A stretch of DNA of 64,000 nt from Isoetes taiwanensis (Eukaryota > Streptophyta > Lycopodiopsida > Isoetales > Isoetaceae), in NCBI GenBank assembly GCA_021234155.1, contig JAJEKV010000025.1, positions 16,855,094 to 16,919,093 of the forward strand, given 5' to 3'. Of this stretch, positions 23,919 to 35,163 are shown one piece after another (the stretch's first letter is position 1; each line of letters starts with the position of its first letter). The notes under the pieces were generated by a model, which was not told where the DNA came from, ran no database searches, and saw nothing but the letters and a program-made list of their open reading frames with translations. Both the position numbers and the translations under genes were made by a program.

Positions 23919-24489
23919 GCTCTGGCACTGGAGCTAGAAAATAGTCCACCACGCTGGCTCCACCATCGCCTCCGTCGCTTCTGCAAGTGAAGTCCCCTGA
24001 TCGCGGCCATCTGAGCATAACATTGCAGATCACTATGTCAAAGATCTGGCATAGCTGGATCAGCTCTTTCGCAAAGGCTCCGGAGACTGTATCCTGGGAC
24101 CGTCTTGCATGCTGGGATGCCTCTGTTTCTAGCCAAAATGGGCTGGAATCAACATTTCCCTGGAAGGTGACCGACTGCCACTGTGCCGTACGTGCATTGA
24201 AATCTCCTAATAAAAACACATGATCCTCCTGGCGATACCGCTCTATGTCATCATACAGTTCCCTATAGGGCATATGCACATCTATATCTGCCTGATGAAC
24301 CATGTAGAACTTAGAAGTTTCATGGGGTATATAACATCCTGCAATAAACAGTGGGCGATGGTGAGGCTGCAGCACTCGTATCCACTGGTAGCGGTTGAGT
24401 CTATCAGCCTTGTGGAGCGAGACTATGGATGTTATAGCATCTTTGAAGTAGCACGCGACTCCTCCATACCCTTGCTTGCCATGGCGCTC
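23752..24489 (-). pseudogene. LINE endonuclease (APE type), N-terminally truncated
   Basis: The translation shows the exonuclease/endonuclease fold motifs GDFNARTAQW and SDHYPLYVTL. The SDH histidine and the GDFN aspartate/asparagine are catalytic in this family. The enzyme nicks target DNA for target-primed reverse transcription. The frame is open from 24489 to about 23810, then a shift moves the continuation into the frame of the RT. Confidence 0.8.
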
Positions 24490-25329
24490 ATAGAAAGTAA
24501 TGTCTATCTATGGACGGAAGGAACAATAGGTGCCTTAAAACAATAACACTGTAGGATTCGCATTGCTCTCTTTCTATATCTTTTAAAAGTTTCTATATCA
24601 AAGATATATCACACATTGTAATAATTGAGTTTCAAATGCAATGAATTTAGACTTAGGCATGATGTCCCATTCTATGTAGAAATTATTATTTGCCCAATCA
24701 TCTTAGGAGATACATCTTATATGTTGATATCAAGAAGCCTTCTTTTATGTGAAAAATTTCATCAATTATGAAATAACAATTCAAGAGCTTGCCAGTTTCT
24801 ACTGGATTGGTGTTGCAGATATCCATATGCATACTGCATGTATTCTTGGGTTGTCTTATTGCTTGGTTCATATTCTCAATTCATCTATTTGAATCCATCC
24901 CTTTTATTTTCTACTTTACTTCTGCAATTTCTTTTGCAATTTTGGACAATAGTTTTTTTTTTTTTTGGAATGTGAAAAGAAAAATAAACTAGAAAAAAAA
25001 TCTAAGCTTTTTCGAGATGAAAAGTCCAAAATTAAAAAGAAAGATAGATATATGGTACAATATATGGTTTTGGCAACTATCAACTTTCAAGTAAATCTAT
25101 AGAAATTTGCTATACAACTATGTTCAAGAATTCAAGATAACCACTAATATAATAGTCGTTGTACAGAACTTGAAAGGTAAGAAATAAAGGCACACTCAAC
25201 CATTAGATTCAATGCTTTCGTATTTGAAATTCAAAACCTAAAAGTAGGTAATCAACAATCACATTAAAGGCTATACTATTTAACCTCAAAATTGACAGAA
25301 TAACACAATTGTATGTTCAAATTGCTAAA

Positions 25330-25599
25330 ATGGGTATGAAAATTATAATCCTCATTGCAATGCTTTCATTTTTAGGGCTCTATCTCCAAACTTCTAATGC
25401 CCAGTGTAGTGGCCTTATAAGCGCATGCTATGACGATGTTGTAAAACAACATACCTCTCCTTCGCGAGGTTGTTGCAGCGCTGCAAATAGCCTTAACACC
25501 ACTCAATTGTGCAATTGTATTGACTCATATGCACAATATGCTAGCCTAATTAGATCATATGCTAATCCTTGCAACTTTTCCACTTCATTATGTGGTTGA
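25330..25599 (+). CDS. Small secreted 8-cysteine protein, lipid-transfer-protein-like (copy 1, intact)
   Basis: An 89-residue protein starting at ATG 25330 (context AAAATGG); a second ATG follows at 25336. Residues 1-24 form a hydrophobic signal peptide (MKIIILIAMLSFLGLYL core) with a likely cut after SNA, leaving a mature protein of about 65 residues. Its cysteines follow C-Xn-C-Xn-CC-Xn-CXC-Xn-C-Xn-C (QC, SAC, GCC, LCNC, NPC, SLC), the 8-cysteine motif of the plant LTP/bifunctional-inhibitor superfamily. Such proteins have four disulfides and bind lipids in the apoplast. The exact subfamily is not clear. No intron is evident. A TATA-like TATACTATTTAA lies about 60 bp upstream. Of three copies in the window, only this one keeps all eight cysteines. 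Confidence 0.75.
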   Translation: MGMKIIILIAMLSFLGLYLQTSNAQCSGLISACYDDVVKQHTSPSRGCCSAANSLNTTQLCNCIDSYAQYASLIRSYANPCNFSTSLCG

Positions 25600-25904
25600 G
25601 TTTCTTCTGTTTGGCTTGCACAAATCAAGAATAATGTAAGACAATAATAATATGTAGACGCGAAGGTCGCATTTATTATTGTTTGACGTCAAGTGCTTAT
25701 TTATAGACTTAGGGGGTCTCATGAGGCTTACCTCATATTAATATCTAAAACTTATGTTTCTACATACTTCAATGTTGAAGAGATTATTCTTCTACTTTTT
25801 TTTTATTTTTATTCCATCCAACCTAGTCAGAACTTTGTCCATATTATGTTGATGCCTATCTTAACTTTTCAATTTTCACGTTATTTTATATATCTATCCC
25901 TTTC

Positions 25905-26060
25905 TACTTCACTATGTGGTTGAGTTTTTTATTTTGCAAAATCAAGGATGAAGTAGCACCATAATACTACGCAAAATTGTATTTATTATCATCTAATCTT
26001 AAATGCTTATTTATGGACCTAGGGGGTCTCATGGAGGCTTAGTTTCTTATTTTCTAGTTA
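25905..26060 (+). repeat. Diverged internal duplicate of the LTP-like gene 3' end
   Basis: CTTCACTATGTGGTTGAG at 25905-25923 repeats the last codons and stop of the gene (CTTCATTATGTGGTTGAG, ending 25601). The downstream sequence, including CCTAGGGGGTCTCATG, repeats the 3' flank. The same relic is at 37235-37253. It records an older tandem duplication of which only the tail survives here. Confidence 0.75.
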
Positions 26061-26976
26061 CTTCAATGTTGAAGAAGTTATTCTTCTACCCTTTTTTTTT
26101 CCTTATATCTTTGTTAGCGCCCTTGTCTATTCCCCCTTACAATTAACTGCTGCAATTCTACCTGCATATCCACCTGCCATAAGATATCAACTAAATTTAC
26201 AATAATTACTGCAATTCTAGCCTATCCACATCAAAGTTTTGACAATTCTAGCCTATCCACCTGTTATAACACATCAACTAAATTTATTGGCAATTCTAAC
26301 CTATCCACGTATAATAAGACATCACCTAAATTTGTTAGGGATCGTTGGATCTTTCGATTTACATATCTATGGTTGAGAAAAATAAACTCTCTGAAATTTA
26401 CCTCTTTTTTTTTCTGCTACACAAAATGCTTTAGGGTGCCTTTGGTGATTCATGCAGATGCAATGTCAAATTTTCCCCAGTACTCATTTATCGTAGAAAC
26501 ACAGAATCTTGAAACAAGCTTTATTGTTGATGGTTTTCATGTAGTTGGAGCATGATCTATTTCCTACTTTCTATTCATTTTCACAGTGATCATTAAATGG
26601 GATTGACACAATAGTGGAACAAGGGCATTATTTTTTGTATTGAAATCACAGTAGGCTTCTCTTAGGTTCATTGAAAAAACAAGGATTAGATGGGAGATAG
26701 CAAACGACAATAAAAACTATTCTGGGATGCAATCTATGTGCGTAGAGCACATCATTTTAGATTGAGAAATAAAGTAAAAAATGTCTAAAATGACCGTAAC
26801 ACAGCAATGCTATTTAGACAGAATATATGGTGAAAACAAGCAATAGAAGCATCAAAGAAAATGGCAGGAAATATGGAAAGGACCTAGATAATAGAGCTAG
26901 AGAACGAGGTCAAAATAATTGGATTGCAACTATGGAAAGAGGTGGATAATAGAAGGGGCCGAACCTAGAAGGTAGT

Positions 26977-27068
26977 ATAGGGAAAGCAATACTTACCTGA
27001 AAATTGCATATTTTCTCTCTATATAGGGAAAGCAATACTTACCTGAAAATTGCATATTTTCTCTCTAT
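26977..27068. repeat. 46-bp tandem duplication specific to copy 1
   Basis: Units 26977-27022 and 27023-27068 are identical by eye. The paralogous position near 38292 has one shorter unit, so the duplication arose after the segments separated. Confidence 0.9.
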
Positions 27069-27092
27069 AGTGCCTATGATCATGATGAATGA

Positions 27093-27126
27093 TGTTTACC
27101 TTCGTTTCTAGAATAGAAGGTAAACA
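27093..27126. repeat. 11-bp perfect hairpin, copy 1
   Basis: TGTTTACCTTC (27093-27103) pairs with GAAGGTAAACA (27116-27126) around a 12-base loop. It is followed by GTTCTA and GAAGGTAGTTAGCAGTTAG and, about 70 bp on, by a TATA-like TATTTATATG. Related copies are at 38354 and 49809. Confidence 0.85.
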
Positions 27127-27434
27127 AAGTTCTAAAATTTCGAAGGTAGTTAGCAGTTAGTTAGTTCCTTTCTTTTCCTCCATTTCCCTATTTATATGTT
27201 TCACGTTCTTTTTCCTCTTCATCAGCTCTCTTGGTACATCTCCTCTTTTTCCTAGTGTTTTGCCAGTTCTAGCCTGGCGGTTTGGCTGCTCATAGCTCAT
27301 TTACCCTTTTGTTACCTTCCAGCATTGTTTCCTGCCACGATTTTGTGTACGTTTCCTACCTTCCATGGTTTTGTGGCTACATCCCATCACGTTTCTCTCT
27401 TCGTGGTTTGTTTAGTACATCTGGGGTGTATAAT

Positions 27435-27588
27435 ATGGCCCCAAAAGCTGCTGCAAGGCTTCGGAAGAAGTAGGACATAGATCTTAAAGCCATTCGAGAA
27501 TGGCTTAAGGCCATGGAGAACAGATTGGAGGCTAGAATTGATGATTTGTGCGGCACCAAGGCAGAAATGGTTATGGCTATGGAATTGT
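27435..27588 (+). pseudogene. gag-like N-terminal fragment of an LTR retrotransposon
   Basis: After a leader, ATG at 27435 opens MAPKAAARLRKK and hits TAG. Beyond the stop the same frame reads DLKAIREWLKAMENRLEARI, a charged helical stretch like the start of plant Gypsy gag proteins. It ends abruptly at the TGACGTCCCC block. The identification is tentative. Confidence 0.35.
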
Positions 27589-27860
27589 GACGTCCCCTAC
27601 TTCTTCTACGATGCTCCCATCGTATCCAGGGAGGATTCTCTGGAAGAATCCGAATTGCTGTGAGAGCAGCAAACAAAAGGTCAGGCGGGGGATCAGGGAT
27701 CCATGGTGTGGGTGGTTACTGACCGGCGTGAGAACGCGGGCTTATGTGTGAAAGTTCACCTAGCAGTAAGCCGATAAGACTAGCGAGGGGGATCCGGGAT
27801 CCAAGGTGCGGGTGGAAGCTAGTCGGCGTTAACACGTCGCGGGCAGAGATTATTCTTAAG
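27589..27860. repeat. Hairpin-rich block with two covarying stem-loop units
   Basis: Starts TGACGTCCCCTAC like the LTR unit at 6952. Hairpin 1: TACGATG/CATCGTA (27607-27624). Hairpin 2: GGATTC/GAATCC (about 27631-27650). Two units about 100 bp apart then share a loop (GGGATCxGGGATCCAxGG and GGGTGG) but have different, self-complementary stems: GGTCAG/CTGACC (27679-27684, 27719-27724) and GACTAGC/GCTAGTC (27778-27784, 27818-27824). Probably part of an LTR or its RNA; function unknown. Confidence 0.6.
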
Positions 27861-28060
27861 GGAAAAAATATTTGCATCGTAACATATTCTCCATTTCTAA
27901 GTGCATCCCTGTGCAAATTTTATAAATATAACTGGATTATCTAGACATAGCCGATCCAAGGGTTAGGAGGTTAGAAAGGCAATAGTGTAGTAAAAATTCT
28001 TGAGCCTACCCGGAGAGATCCTCCTGTGCTAAGAAACTGCTCTTTAGAACGCGCTCCTAG

Positions 28061-28084
28061 AAAAAAAAAAAAAAAAAAAAAAAA
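28061..28084 (+). repeat. Poly(A) run, 24 bases
   Basis: An uninterrupted A24 that could be the tail of a retroposed sequence on the plus strand. No target duplication or source gene was recognised. Confidence 0.7.
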
Positions 28085-29530
28085 GCCTTGGGAGCAGGTA
28101 AATAGATCTCGATCCCTCCATGGAACTCCATGTTGGAGAATATATAGTTGGTTGAGAGCATCCTGAAATCGAACTAAAAGATGGCGAGGACAATCAGTCC
28201 TTGCCGTTCCCACCCTAGTAGCAGAGACAACTCCACCAACCTGCACATAAGTAAAAAGAAAAAAGAAAAAAGAAGAAGGGGGAGCAGAGTCTCATCTATA
28301 ATGCTGAAGTTGAGGGTGGAAGTTCCTTTTTCCACTTTTCAGTCTAGTCATAGAAATGTGGAGCTCAAAATGATCGTTTGCCCCTGTCTCTACAAATCCT
28401 TTCAGGTGCAAGTTCAGGGTCCAATATCAGAAACTGGGGTACTCTGGTCCTGTTCATAGTTTGATGCTGGGGTTGCTAATCCACTGTGCATTGCGGAGAT
28501 GCCTGCACTCCCACCTCAGTATGATGCTTTTCTTTTATGACTGTATGTTTGTCTTTGGGGCTTGCATTGAGATATCAACTTTCCTACAGTTCTTTAACCA
28601 CTATAATTAGTAACCAAAGATGAGCATTAACTGTAAGAGTTGTACTCATCATCTCAAAATAGATACGATCATGGATGTGTCAATTATACATCCCTTGGAC
28701 TAAATAAATTGTACCTGGTTACAAAGGACAACTGGCAAATGCTGTACATATATACACAAAGCATGCATTTGAGATTATAAAGAGTGGCAAGTTCTCGTCG
28801 GTAGGCATCTATAGCAAAGGCAGTTTTGGCAAAAAATGCTCCTAGCAATGAAGTCGTACTGGCGAAGGATTCTCTGGCTCATGGGAAACAAATTTTCCAT
28901 CTAATGACCGTCTCAAACCAACTATGAAAGGCCGTTGGGACACTTCATGAAGTTCCCCCTTGCCATCGATTTGAACTATTATTTTACAATGCATTTATTA
29001 AGATTTTTGTAGCCCCAGATATCTTACATTAGTTCTTAAACCTAAGACCATCCCTTGTTATTTAAAACTATATCAATTTGCAGCATTTTGTACAACATCC
29101 TTAAGTATAATTAGCATTTGAGTATTCTAGTAGAAAGAAGTGTTGTGAAGAGCCTTCTAAGCCTTGTTAATTTTATGTTATAAGGCCAAACACCAATGTC
29201 ATATATTCACACATGTAATTGATTTTGTACCCTTTGTAGTTTGCATACTTTGAAGCTTTCTACTTTTGTTCTCTTGGTTACGAAGCCCATGTCTAATCCC
29301 CGATTACTAATTCCCTTCTTGAAGATATACTAAAGTAAGTAAGGCATTGGAATTTGACATAAAGCTTTAAAAAACACAATATTCTCACGTTTCCCACAAT
29401 TGAAAAATAAAAAAATATCGTTAAAATTGATCAAATAATAACTACGGTAATGGTCTCAGAATGGTTGTTAGTCCATATATCTCTAAAACGATTAGTTTTT
29501 AAATCTGATCAATAGATATCCACTTAGGAT
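28085..29530. other. Stretch without a recognised gene
   Basis: Part of the roughly 2.3 kb (27.2-29.5 kb) that separates segment copies 1 and 2 and is absent from the equivalent junction near 38480. No coding motif was recognised. Confidence 0.35.
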
Positions 29531-29534
29531 AACT

Positions 29535-30945
29535 GAAATAAGAAGAGGCCATGCAAAGAGAGCTCATCAACTTTGAAAAGCCAAGAGACATTCAAGAAAA
29601 AATCAAGATAAATTTTCAAACAAAGGCTCATACCTTGGCAGAAATAGAAAGTAATGTCTATCTATGGAGGGAAGGAACAATAGGTGTCTTAGAACAACAA
29701 CACCGTAGGATTCTCATAACTCTCTTTCTATATCTTTCAAAAGTTTCTATATCAAAGATATATCGCATGTTGTAATAATTGAGTTTCAAATGCAATGAAT
29801 TTAGACTTAGGCATGATGTCCCATTCTATGTAGAAATTATTATTTGCCCAATCATCTTAGGAGATACATCTTATATGTTGATATCAAGAAGCCTTCTTTT
29901 ATGTGAAAAATTTCAACAATAACAATTCAAGAGCTTGCCAGTTTCTACTGGATTGGTTTTGCATATATCCATATGCACACTGCATGCATTCTTGGGTTGT
30001 CTTATTTCTTGGTTCATATTCTCAATGCATCTATTTGAATCCATCCCTTTTATTTTCTACTTTACTTCTGCAATTTCTTTTGCAATTTTGGACAATAGTT
30101 TTTTTTTCTGGAATGTGAAAAGAAAAATAAACTAGAAAAATAATATAAGCTTTTTCGAGATGAAAAGTCCAAAATTAAAAAGAAAGATAGATATATGGTA
30201 CAATATATGGTTTTGGCAACTATCACTTTTCAAGTAAATCTATAGAAATTTGCTATACAACTATGTTCAAGAATTCAAGATAACCACTAATGTAATAGTC
30301 ATTGTACAGAACTTGAAAGGTAAGAATAGAATAGAATAGAAATAAAGGCACACTCAACCATTAGATTCAATGCTTTCGTATTTGAAATTCAAAACCTAAA
30401 AGTAGGTAATCAACAATCACATTAAAGGCTATACTATTTAACCTCAAAATTGACTGAATAACACAATTGTATGTTGAAATTGCTAAAATGGGTACGAAAA
30501 TTATAATCCTCATTGCAATGCTTTCATTTTTAGGGCTCTATCTCCAAACTTCTAATGCCCAGTGTAGTGGCCTTATAAGCGCATGCTATGACGATGTTGT
30601 AAAACAACATACCTCTCCTTCACGAGGTTGTTGCAGCGCTGCAAATAGCCTTAACACCACTCAACTGTGCAATTGTATTGACTCAAAATTAGATCATATG
30701 CTAATCCTTGCAACTTTTCCACTTCATTATGTGGTTGAGTTTCTTTTGTTTGGCTTGCACAAATCAAGAATAATGTAAGACAATAATAATATGTAGACGC
30801 GAAGGTCGCATTTATTATTGTTTCACGTCAAGTGCTTATTTATAGACTTAGGGGGTCTCGTGAGGCTTACCTCATATTAATATCTAAAACTTATGTTTCT
30901 ACATACTTCAATGTTGAAGAGATTATTCTTCTACTTTTATATATT
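29535..30945. repeat. Duplicated segment, copy 2
   Basis: Nearly identical to 24490-25812 and 38484-39769. It ends at about 30945, where a different repeat family (related to 48.36 kb) begins. A 15-bp AATAG expansion at about 30323-30341 is found only in this copy. Confidence 0.9.
30488..30778 (+). pseudogene. LTP-like gene copy 2, C-terminus lost by a 19-bp deletion
   Basis: Starts MGTKIIILIAMLSFLG like copy 1 and keeps the signal peptide and the first six cysteines. After CNCIDS at about 30686 a net loss of 19 bp relative to copy 1 shifts the frame, so cysteines seven and eight are replaced by an unrelated tail ending at 30778. The eight-cysteine fold cannot form as read. The ancestral end (CACTTCATTATGTGGTTG) is still present out of frame. 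Confidence 0.85.
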
Positions 30946-30948
30946 TTT

Positions 30949-31075
30949 GGGTTGCCCCTAGGGGGGCAAACCCTTGTTTAGGTGGGTTTATGGCATATCC
31001 TAGGTATATGCTAGAATATACCTAGGATATGCTGATGACTGCTCCAAACCTGCTATTTGCTGTAAACTCTCGGTC
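30949..31075. repeat. Diverged member of the GGGTTGCCC / AACCGCTCC repeat family
   Basis: GGGTTTATGGCATATCC, a TATATGCTAGAATATA core and GCTCCAAACCTGCTATT correspond to the start of the repeats at 48.36, 49.94 and 55.88 kb. Here the CATATCCTAGGTATA part forms a longer palindrome. Confidence 0.65.
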
Positions 31076-31079
31076 ACCT

Positions 31080-34000
31080 GCGTTCTGGATTGAGGATGCT
31101 ACAACCGAGTAACTGGCAGGGTAGACCGAAGATTTTCCTTTCTTTGACGATCGGGTATGATTTGCATGGGATAGAAGCCCTATCTCTGGACATTGAAGGA
31201 TTTTGACTATCGGGATGGTTTGCACTGGATTTCCATGGAAAGCTGGTCCTGGCATGTATTGCAAAGGGTTAGGGTAAGAAGCAAAAAGTGTTGCCAGAAT
31301 CGTATGGGGAGTTCTTTAATCGGTTTATTCTGGGCTTTATTTTCGTAGTGTTGCCATTGGGATATCTTATGGCCCAGCTATGGCGTGAGAGACTTCCCTT
31401 CCATTTCCTTAGTTCTTCAGGTTTTCTGTAGACAGATGGACTAATCAAAGCTAAGCGGCAAACGAACTGGTTGGTGACATGCAAGTCTCACTTGCCATCT
31501 GGCTGACTGAATTGCAAGCAGTTATGGAATGGTAAGAAAATCGACAAGATATTTAGAGTCTTTCGAGCTTTCCTATGCTCCAGAAGATGGAACCGAGCAT
31601 GCAATGTATCTATTTGAAACTGATCAGCATTTTTGTTTTTGATTTGGTGACTTCCCATAAGCACCTAAATCGGAGATACTTCAAGAACCTGATCGTGCAA
31701 CGATCTATTCTCTTCTTATTCTTCTTTACTGCTACATCTTGATTGAAGATTCTGAAAAGGCCAGGTATTATTTCTGCATTTTGTTTATCTGTAGAGTTTT
31801 TTAGTAGTAGCCTTTGAATGGCAAATAATGAAAAGATGTCCGGGGATGCTTTAGCATTAGTATTTTTATTCTTCTTTGTTGCAACGTGATTCTTGAAAAT
31901 GCCAGGTTAATAGCCTTTCAAATGCAAATAATCCAAGCATGATCATTGAATACCTTGCATACTTTGTTCCCTTTTCTTTTTTTTGCAATGGCCCTTCTTA
32001 TTGCATTAGCAGGGGATTCTAAGAATAATGCCAAATATTTGAGCACAATCCCCAACTTTCTTCTTAACAGGCACTTGTGCATCCTTACCTTGCGAGAAAT
32101 GGAAAGATATTATAGCATTTGAATGGTAAACATGCTGCGTTACCACAGGAAATGAAGGATGTTATTGTAAGTCCACTTACCAACATGAATGCAATTTGTT
32201 TATAGCAGATGTTGGTTAGATTTCTTATGGTTAATTGGCACGAAGCCAAATGTTTACATCTTCTTAGTGTTTTAGACATATGCGCTGCATGCAGGGTTCT
32301 ATGTAGAGGCAAATGGGTACAGTCTTAGCATGGATTTTACTCCAGTGTGAACGTAATATGTAAGTTATGAAATATTGTGAACGCAATATTATGAATCTCC
32401 AGTGTGAACGCAAATGTCAATTCTGTCTATTCATACTGGCTACCAAAGGAATGGGGAGAAAAGACCATGCCGAGAATGAGCCCAAGAAAAGAAGATTTCT
32501 GGAATGACCTCTCTCAGGATTCGGTCATATGAACTTTGATCTCATAACTTAAGAACACTTTTGATGGTTTAGGCTTACGATAGGCCTGAAAATTTTCTGT
32601 TGCTTTTTTATGTTGAAGGGTCTAAACAACCAACCCTACCCAATCTGGTTGCCTTTTGTAAACATATGTATATATACATATGTCGATATGTACACCTAAA
32701 TCTACATTAATACAAATAATAAGCCTTCAATTAAAAAAAAAAAAGTTATGAAATATGATGGTAGGCTCTATGCCTTTTACATTGTGCAAAAAGCTCATCT
32801 ATGTGAATGCTACTGTTAGGATCGTTGATGTTTTCCAATGCAGGAGAAATGCTTGTGCTTTTGGCAATTGTCTGCCAATGCAGCCAAGTTATGTCATGTT
32901 TAGGCTTTTCCCAAGGATATTGGAAGCAATCTGACAGTTAGAATGAGTACATTTCTTACATCTACATTTCTACAGTTCCTCTTGCCATCTAATGTACTAG
33001 GGTGAGATATTTCTGGACAGAAAAGGTGCTGCCTTTTAGTGATTGCCATCGAGGACGATCAGGTTGGCTGCCCCAATCAGACATGTTGAGATGAGGGCAT
33101 CTGCCTGTATGTGCATTGCCTCAGTGAAAAAATATGTCCTTGTCTCTGTAGCTGAACAATCACTCGTCTCTGCAAGGATGGCAATGTGGAAGTTGAGGGC
33201 CCATATCTGCTGAGTGCTACCTGACAATAAATCCACCACAGAGGTGGAAGTCTCTGCAGGTCCAGTGTGCATCAACTCCTCGTCCAAAGTCTGTGTGGAG
33301 ATGTATATCCGGTCCACAATATCATGTATAGACATTTGAACAGCGGTCTGGCTATGAAAGTTCGAGTCCAACTGTTGTGACATCTGTTGATTTGTCTGAT
33401 CCATAACATCTGTGTATGTGGTATGCTTGGTCTGGATAATGGCATCTACGCATTGCTGCTTATTGGAGGAAGGTAGCTCTGTAGGGCTATTTGCCGCGAC
33501 TTTCGAAATAAGTATGATAAGTAGTTAAAACGGTTGCTTATCTTTAAGTAGTAAGTAATTTGGGCCTAGTGTCGCATGTTCCATGGCTCTGAAGAAGATA
33601 TCTTGATATGATGAAGTACACTGAAATACTCTATTAAAGAGTATATGGCTCAAGAAGTTTGTCATTGGCTTCAAGCTTCCAGTACATTGATAGTTCTTTG
33701 TGTGGGGATTGAGTTCAAATCCCTGCAAATGACTATTTGTAGGCTTGTTCATGACACTCTTGTCAAACAATCTGTAGAACGAGTGTTTTGAATAACATAG
33801 TTTGACAGGTGCACAAGTTTTTTAATTCCTCCCTATCTCAGAAATACAAGCCACATGAATAAAAGGCTGAACATGACATGGTCAGTCTTCATCTTTGTAT
33901 TCTTAGATCACTTCTAAGCTTGCTTTGCTTATCACAGAACTATATCTCTTTCAAACGAGCAGCTTCTATCTTAGTTCGCTTAACTTAGTTGACAAACAAG

Positions 34001-34160
34001 TTGAAGGCTTATAGCTCACACAAGATGCCAATGTATTCTCTGAAGCGGTATTGCAAGCATGTGAGATGATATAGGTGTAGCCTCTTTTTATCTTGGCTTT
34101 GAATATATTAGGTTCCAGTATCACTACTGTGTTCTTTTTCTGATTTGTTGTGGGCATTGC
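31080..34160. other. Stretch without a recognised gene
   Basis: Contains scattered short open frames (the longest is on the minus strand at 33036-33404, 122 codons, with no known motif) and a 22-bp perfect palindrome of ACATATGTATA (32662-32683). Upstream exons of the riboflavin-type gene at 34168 would be expected on the plus strand, but none was recognised. Confidence 0.35.
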
Positions 34161-34167
34161 TGTGAAG

Positions 34168-34816
34168 GTATCGTGTGTCGTTGGATGGAGGTTTTATTGG
34201 CTCTTTTGAAACTGTGGAAGCAACACCTGGTAGCCATTTGAGCCAGCAGTTGCAGGAATATGATGCTGTTGTTGTTACAGATGCAGCAGTATATAATGAC
34301 CCACTTCTTGTATCATCTGAACTTGGAGCAAAGCAACCCCTTAGAATAGTTCTGGCAAGATCTTTAGACCTGCCAATTGATGCACAAGTATTTGACACAT
34401 CAATTGCTCCGACACTTGTAATCACAACAGAAAATGCATTAGTTTCTGATATGCTAAGCAAGAGAAATGGTGGCCAGCTAACTGAGACCATGCTTCTCCA
34501 GAAAGGGGTGGAGCTGAATATTTTACGAGAACTTAAGCTGGATTCCGTGTTAGGCTTATGTTTTGAGAGGGGTTTTTGTTCTGTGCTTTTGGATTCTCAA
34601 GGTCCAGACATGTCAGGATTAGATAATTTCCTGGGGAAGCAGGCTTTTGAAGAGGAATTGGTCCAAAGGCTCTCTGTGATAGTAACTCCAATTCTTTTAG
34701 GTAAAGAGAGACGGAGGCCAGAGTTTTTACTTCATCAGAGATTGATCAGGTTAAAAGGGATAACCAGCAAGCAAGAAGGAATGTATGTTATTATAGAAGG
34801 TTACCTCTCTACATAA
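34168..34816 (+). CDS. Riboflavin biosynthesis deaminase/reductase (RibD/PYRD-like), last exon only
   Basis: A 215-codon exon after an AG acceptor (GTGAAG at 34162-34167). It opens YRVSLDGGFIGS, the start of the RibD C-terminal reductase-like domain, and includes YDAVVVTDAAVYNDP, QPLRIVLARSLDLP, FDTSIAPTLVITTENAL, CFERGFCSVLLDSQG and the closing VIIEGYLST. The wording is close to the plant PYRD type, whose reductase domain is degenerate and whose N-terminal deaminase acts on a pyrimidine intermediate of flavin synthesis in plastids. The deaminase domain with its zinc-binding HAE and PCxxC motifs was not found upstream, so either earlier exons lie far away or this is a retained fragment. The exon itself has no disabling mutation. 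Confidence 0.65.
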
Positions 34817-35163
34817 TCAGCTCTTATGCCCCGTTGGAAGAATAGTAGAAAGGCGCTTGCAATTTCACTCCAGTCTTTTCTTCCAGCAAGACCATTGCAG
34901 AAACGGTACAACTTTTCTGCTTGGTGGAGCTCTATCCCATATTGCCATATCCTTAACTTCCCACATTCTTAAACTTTACAACGAACTTGTTATTTTACCC
35001 AAGCCTAATTGGCGTGTTCCCATAGCTCTTAGAATACAATTCTGCAGCTTCAATCTTCATGTGGTGGGCTGTTAAGGTTTGGACCTTAATGGAATAGAGG
35101 GTTGCTCTGCCTTAACAGAAAACTGAAGTATTTCAGCAACAATTCAAATGCGATAGCTCTATG

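Larger units (their letters stand above)
21753..24489 (-). mobile_element. LINE (non-LTR) with APE endonuclease and reverse transcriptase, 5'-truncated
   Basis: Endonuclease sequence runs from 24489 downward (GYGGVACYF, HVFLLGDFNARTAQW, LSDHYPLYVTLDW), followed by RT to the stop at 21753. The first base homologous to the duplicated flanking segment is 24490, where copies at 29644 and 38578 continue without interruption. The LINE junction is therefore mapped to the base, and the start of the endonuclease is missing. Only one frameshift (about 23810) and one in-frame TGA (22809-22811) interrupt the coding region, so it is a fairly young copy. No terminal zinc-binding RVT domain was seen, unlike the LINE at 39.8 kb. 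The 3' tail was not located. Confidence 0.85.
24490..27200. repeat. Duplicated segment, copy 1 (contains the intact LTP-like gene)
   Basis: 24490 to about 25812 is nearly identical to 29644-30945 and 38578-39769. About 25800-27200 is nearly identical to 37131-38480. Small differences between copies include tail-only insertions, a 46-bp tandem duplication and frameshifts; these are given under the separate entries. Confidence 0.9.

Noticed and set aside
25693-25923. Open frame ending in FSRYFIYLSLSTSLCG
   Set aside because: The resemblance to the LTP-like C-terminus comes from a duplicated 3' gene end; there is no signal peptide or cysteine pattern.
32662-32683. 22-bp perfect palindrome of ACATATGTATA
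   Set aside because: It is simple TA/CA-rich sequence where such palindromes arise easily.
33036-33404. 122-codon minus-strand frame
   Set aside because: No known domain, no promoter or intron evidence, and no second copy in the window to test for conservation.
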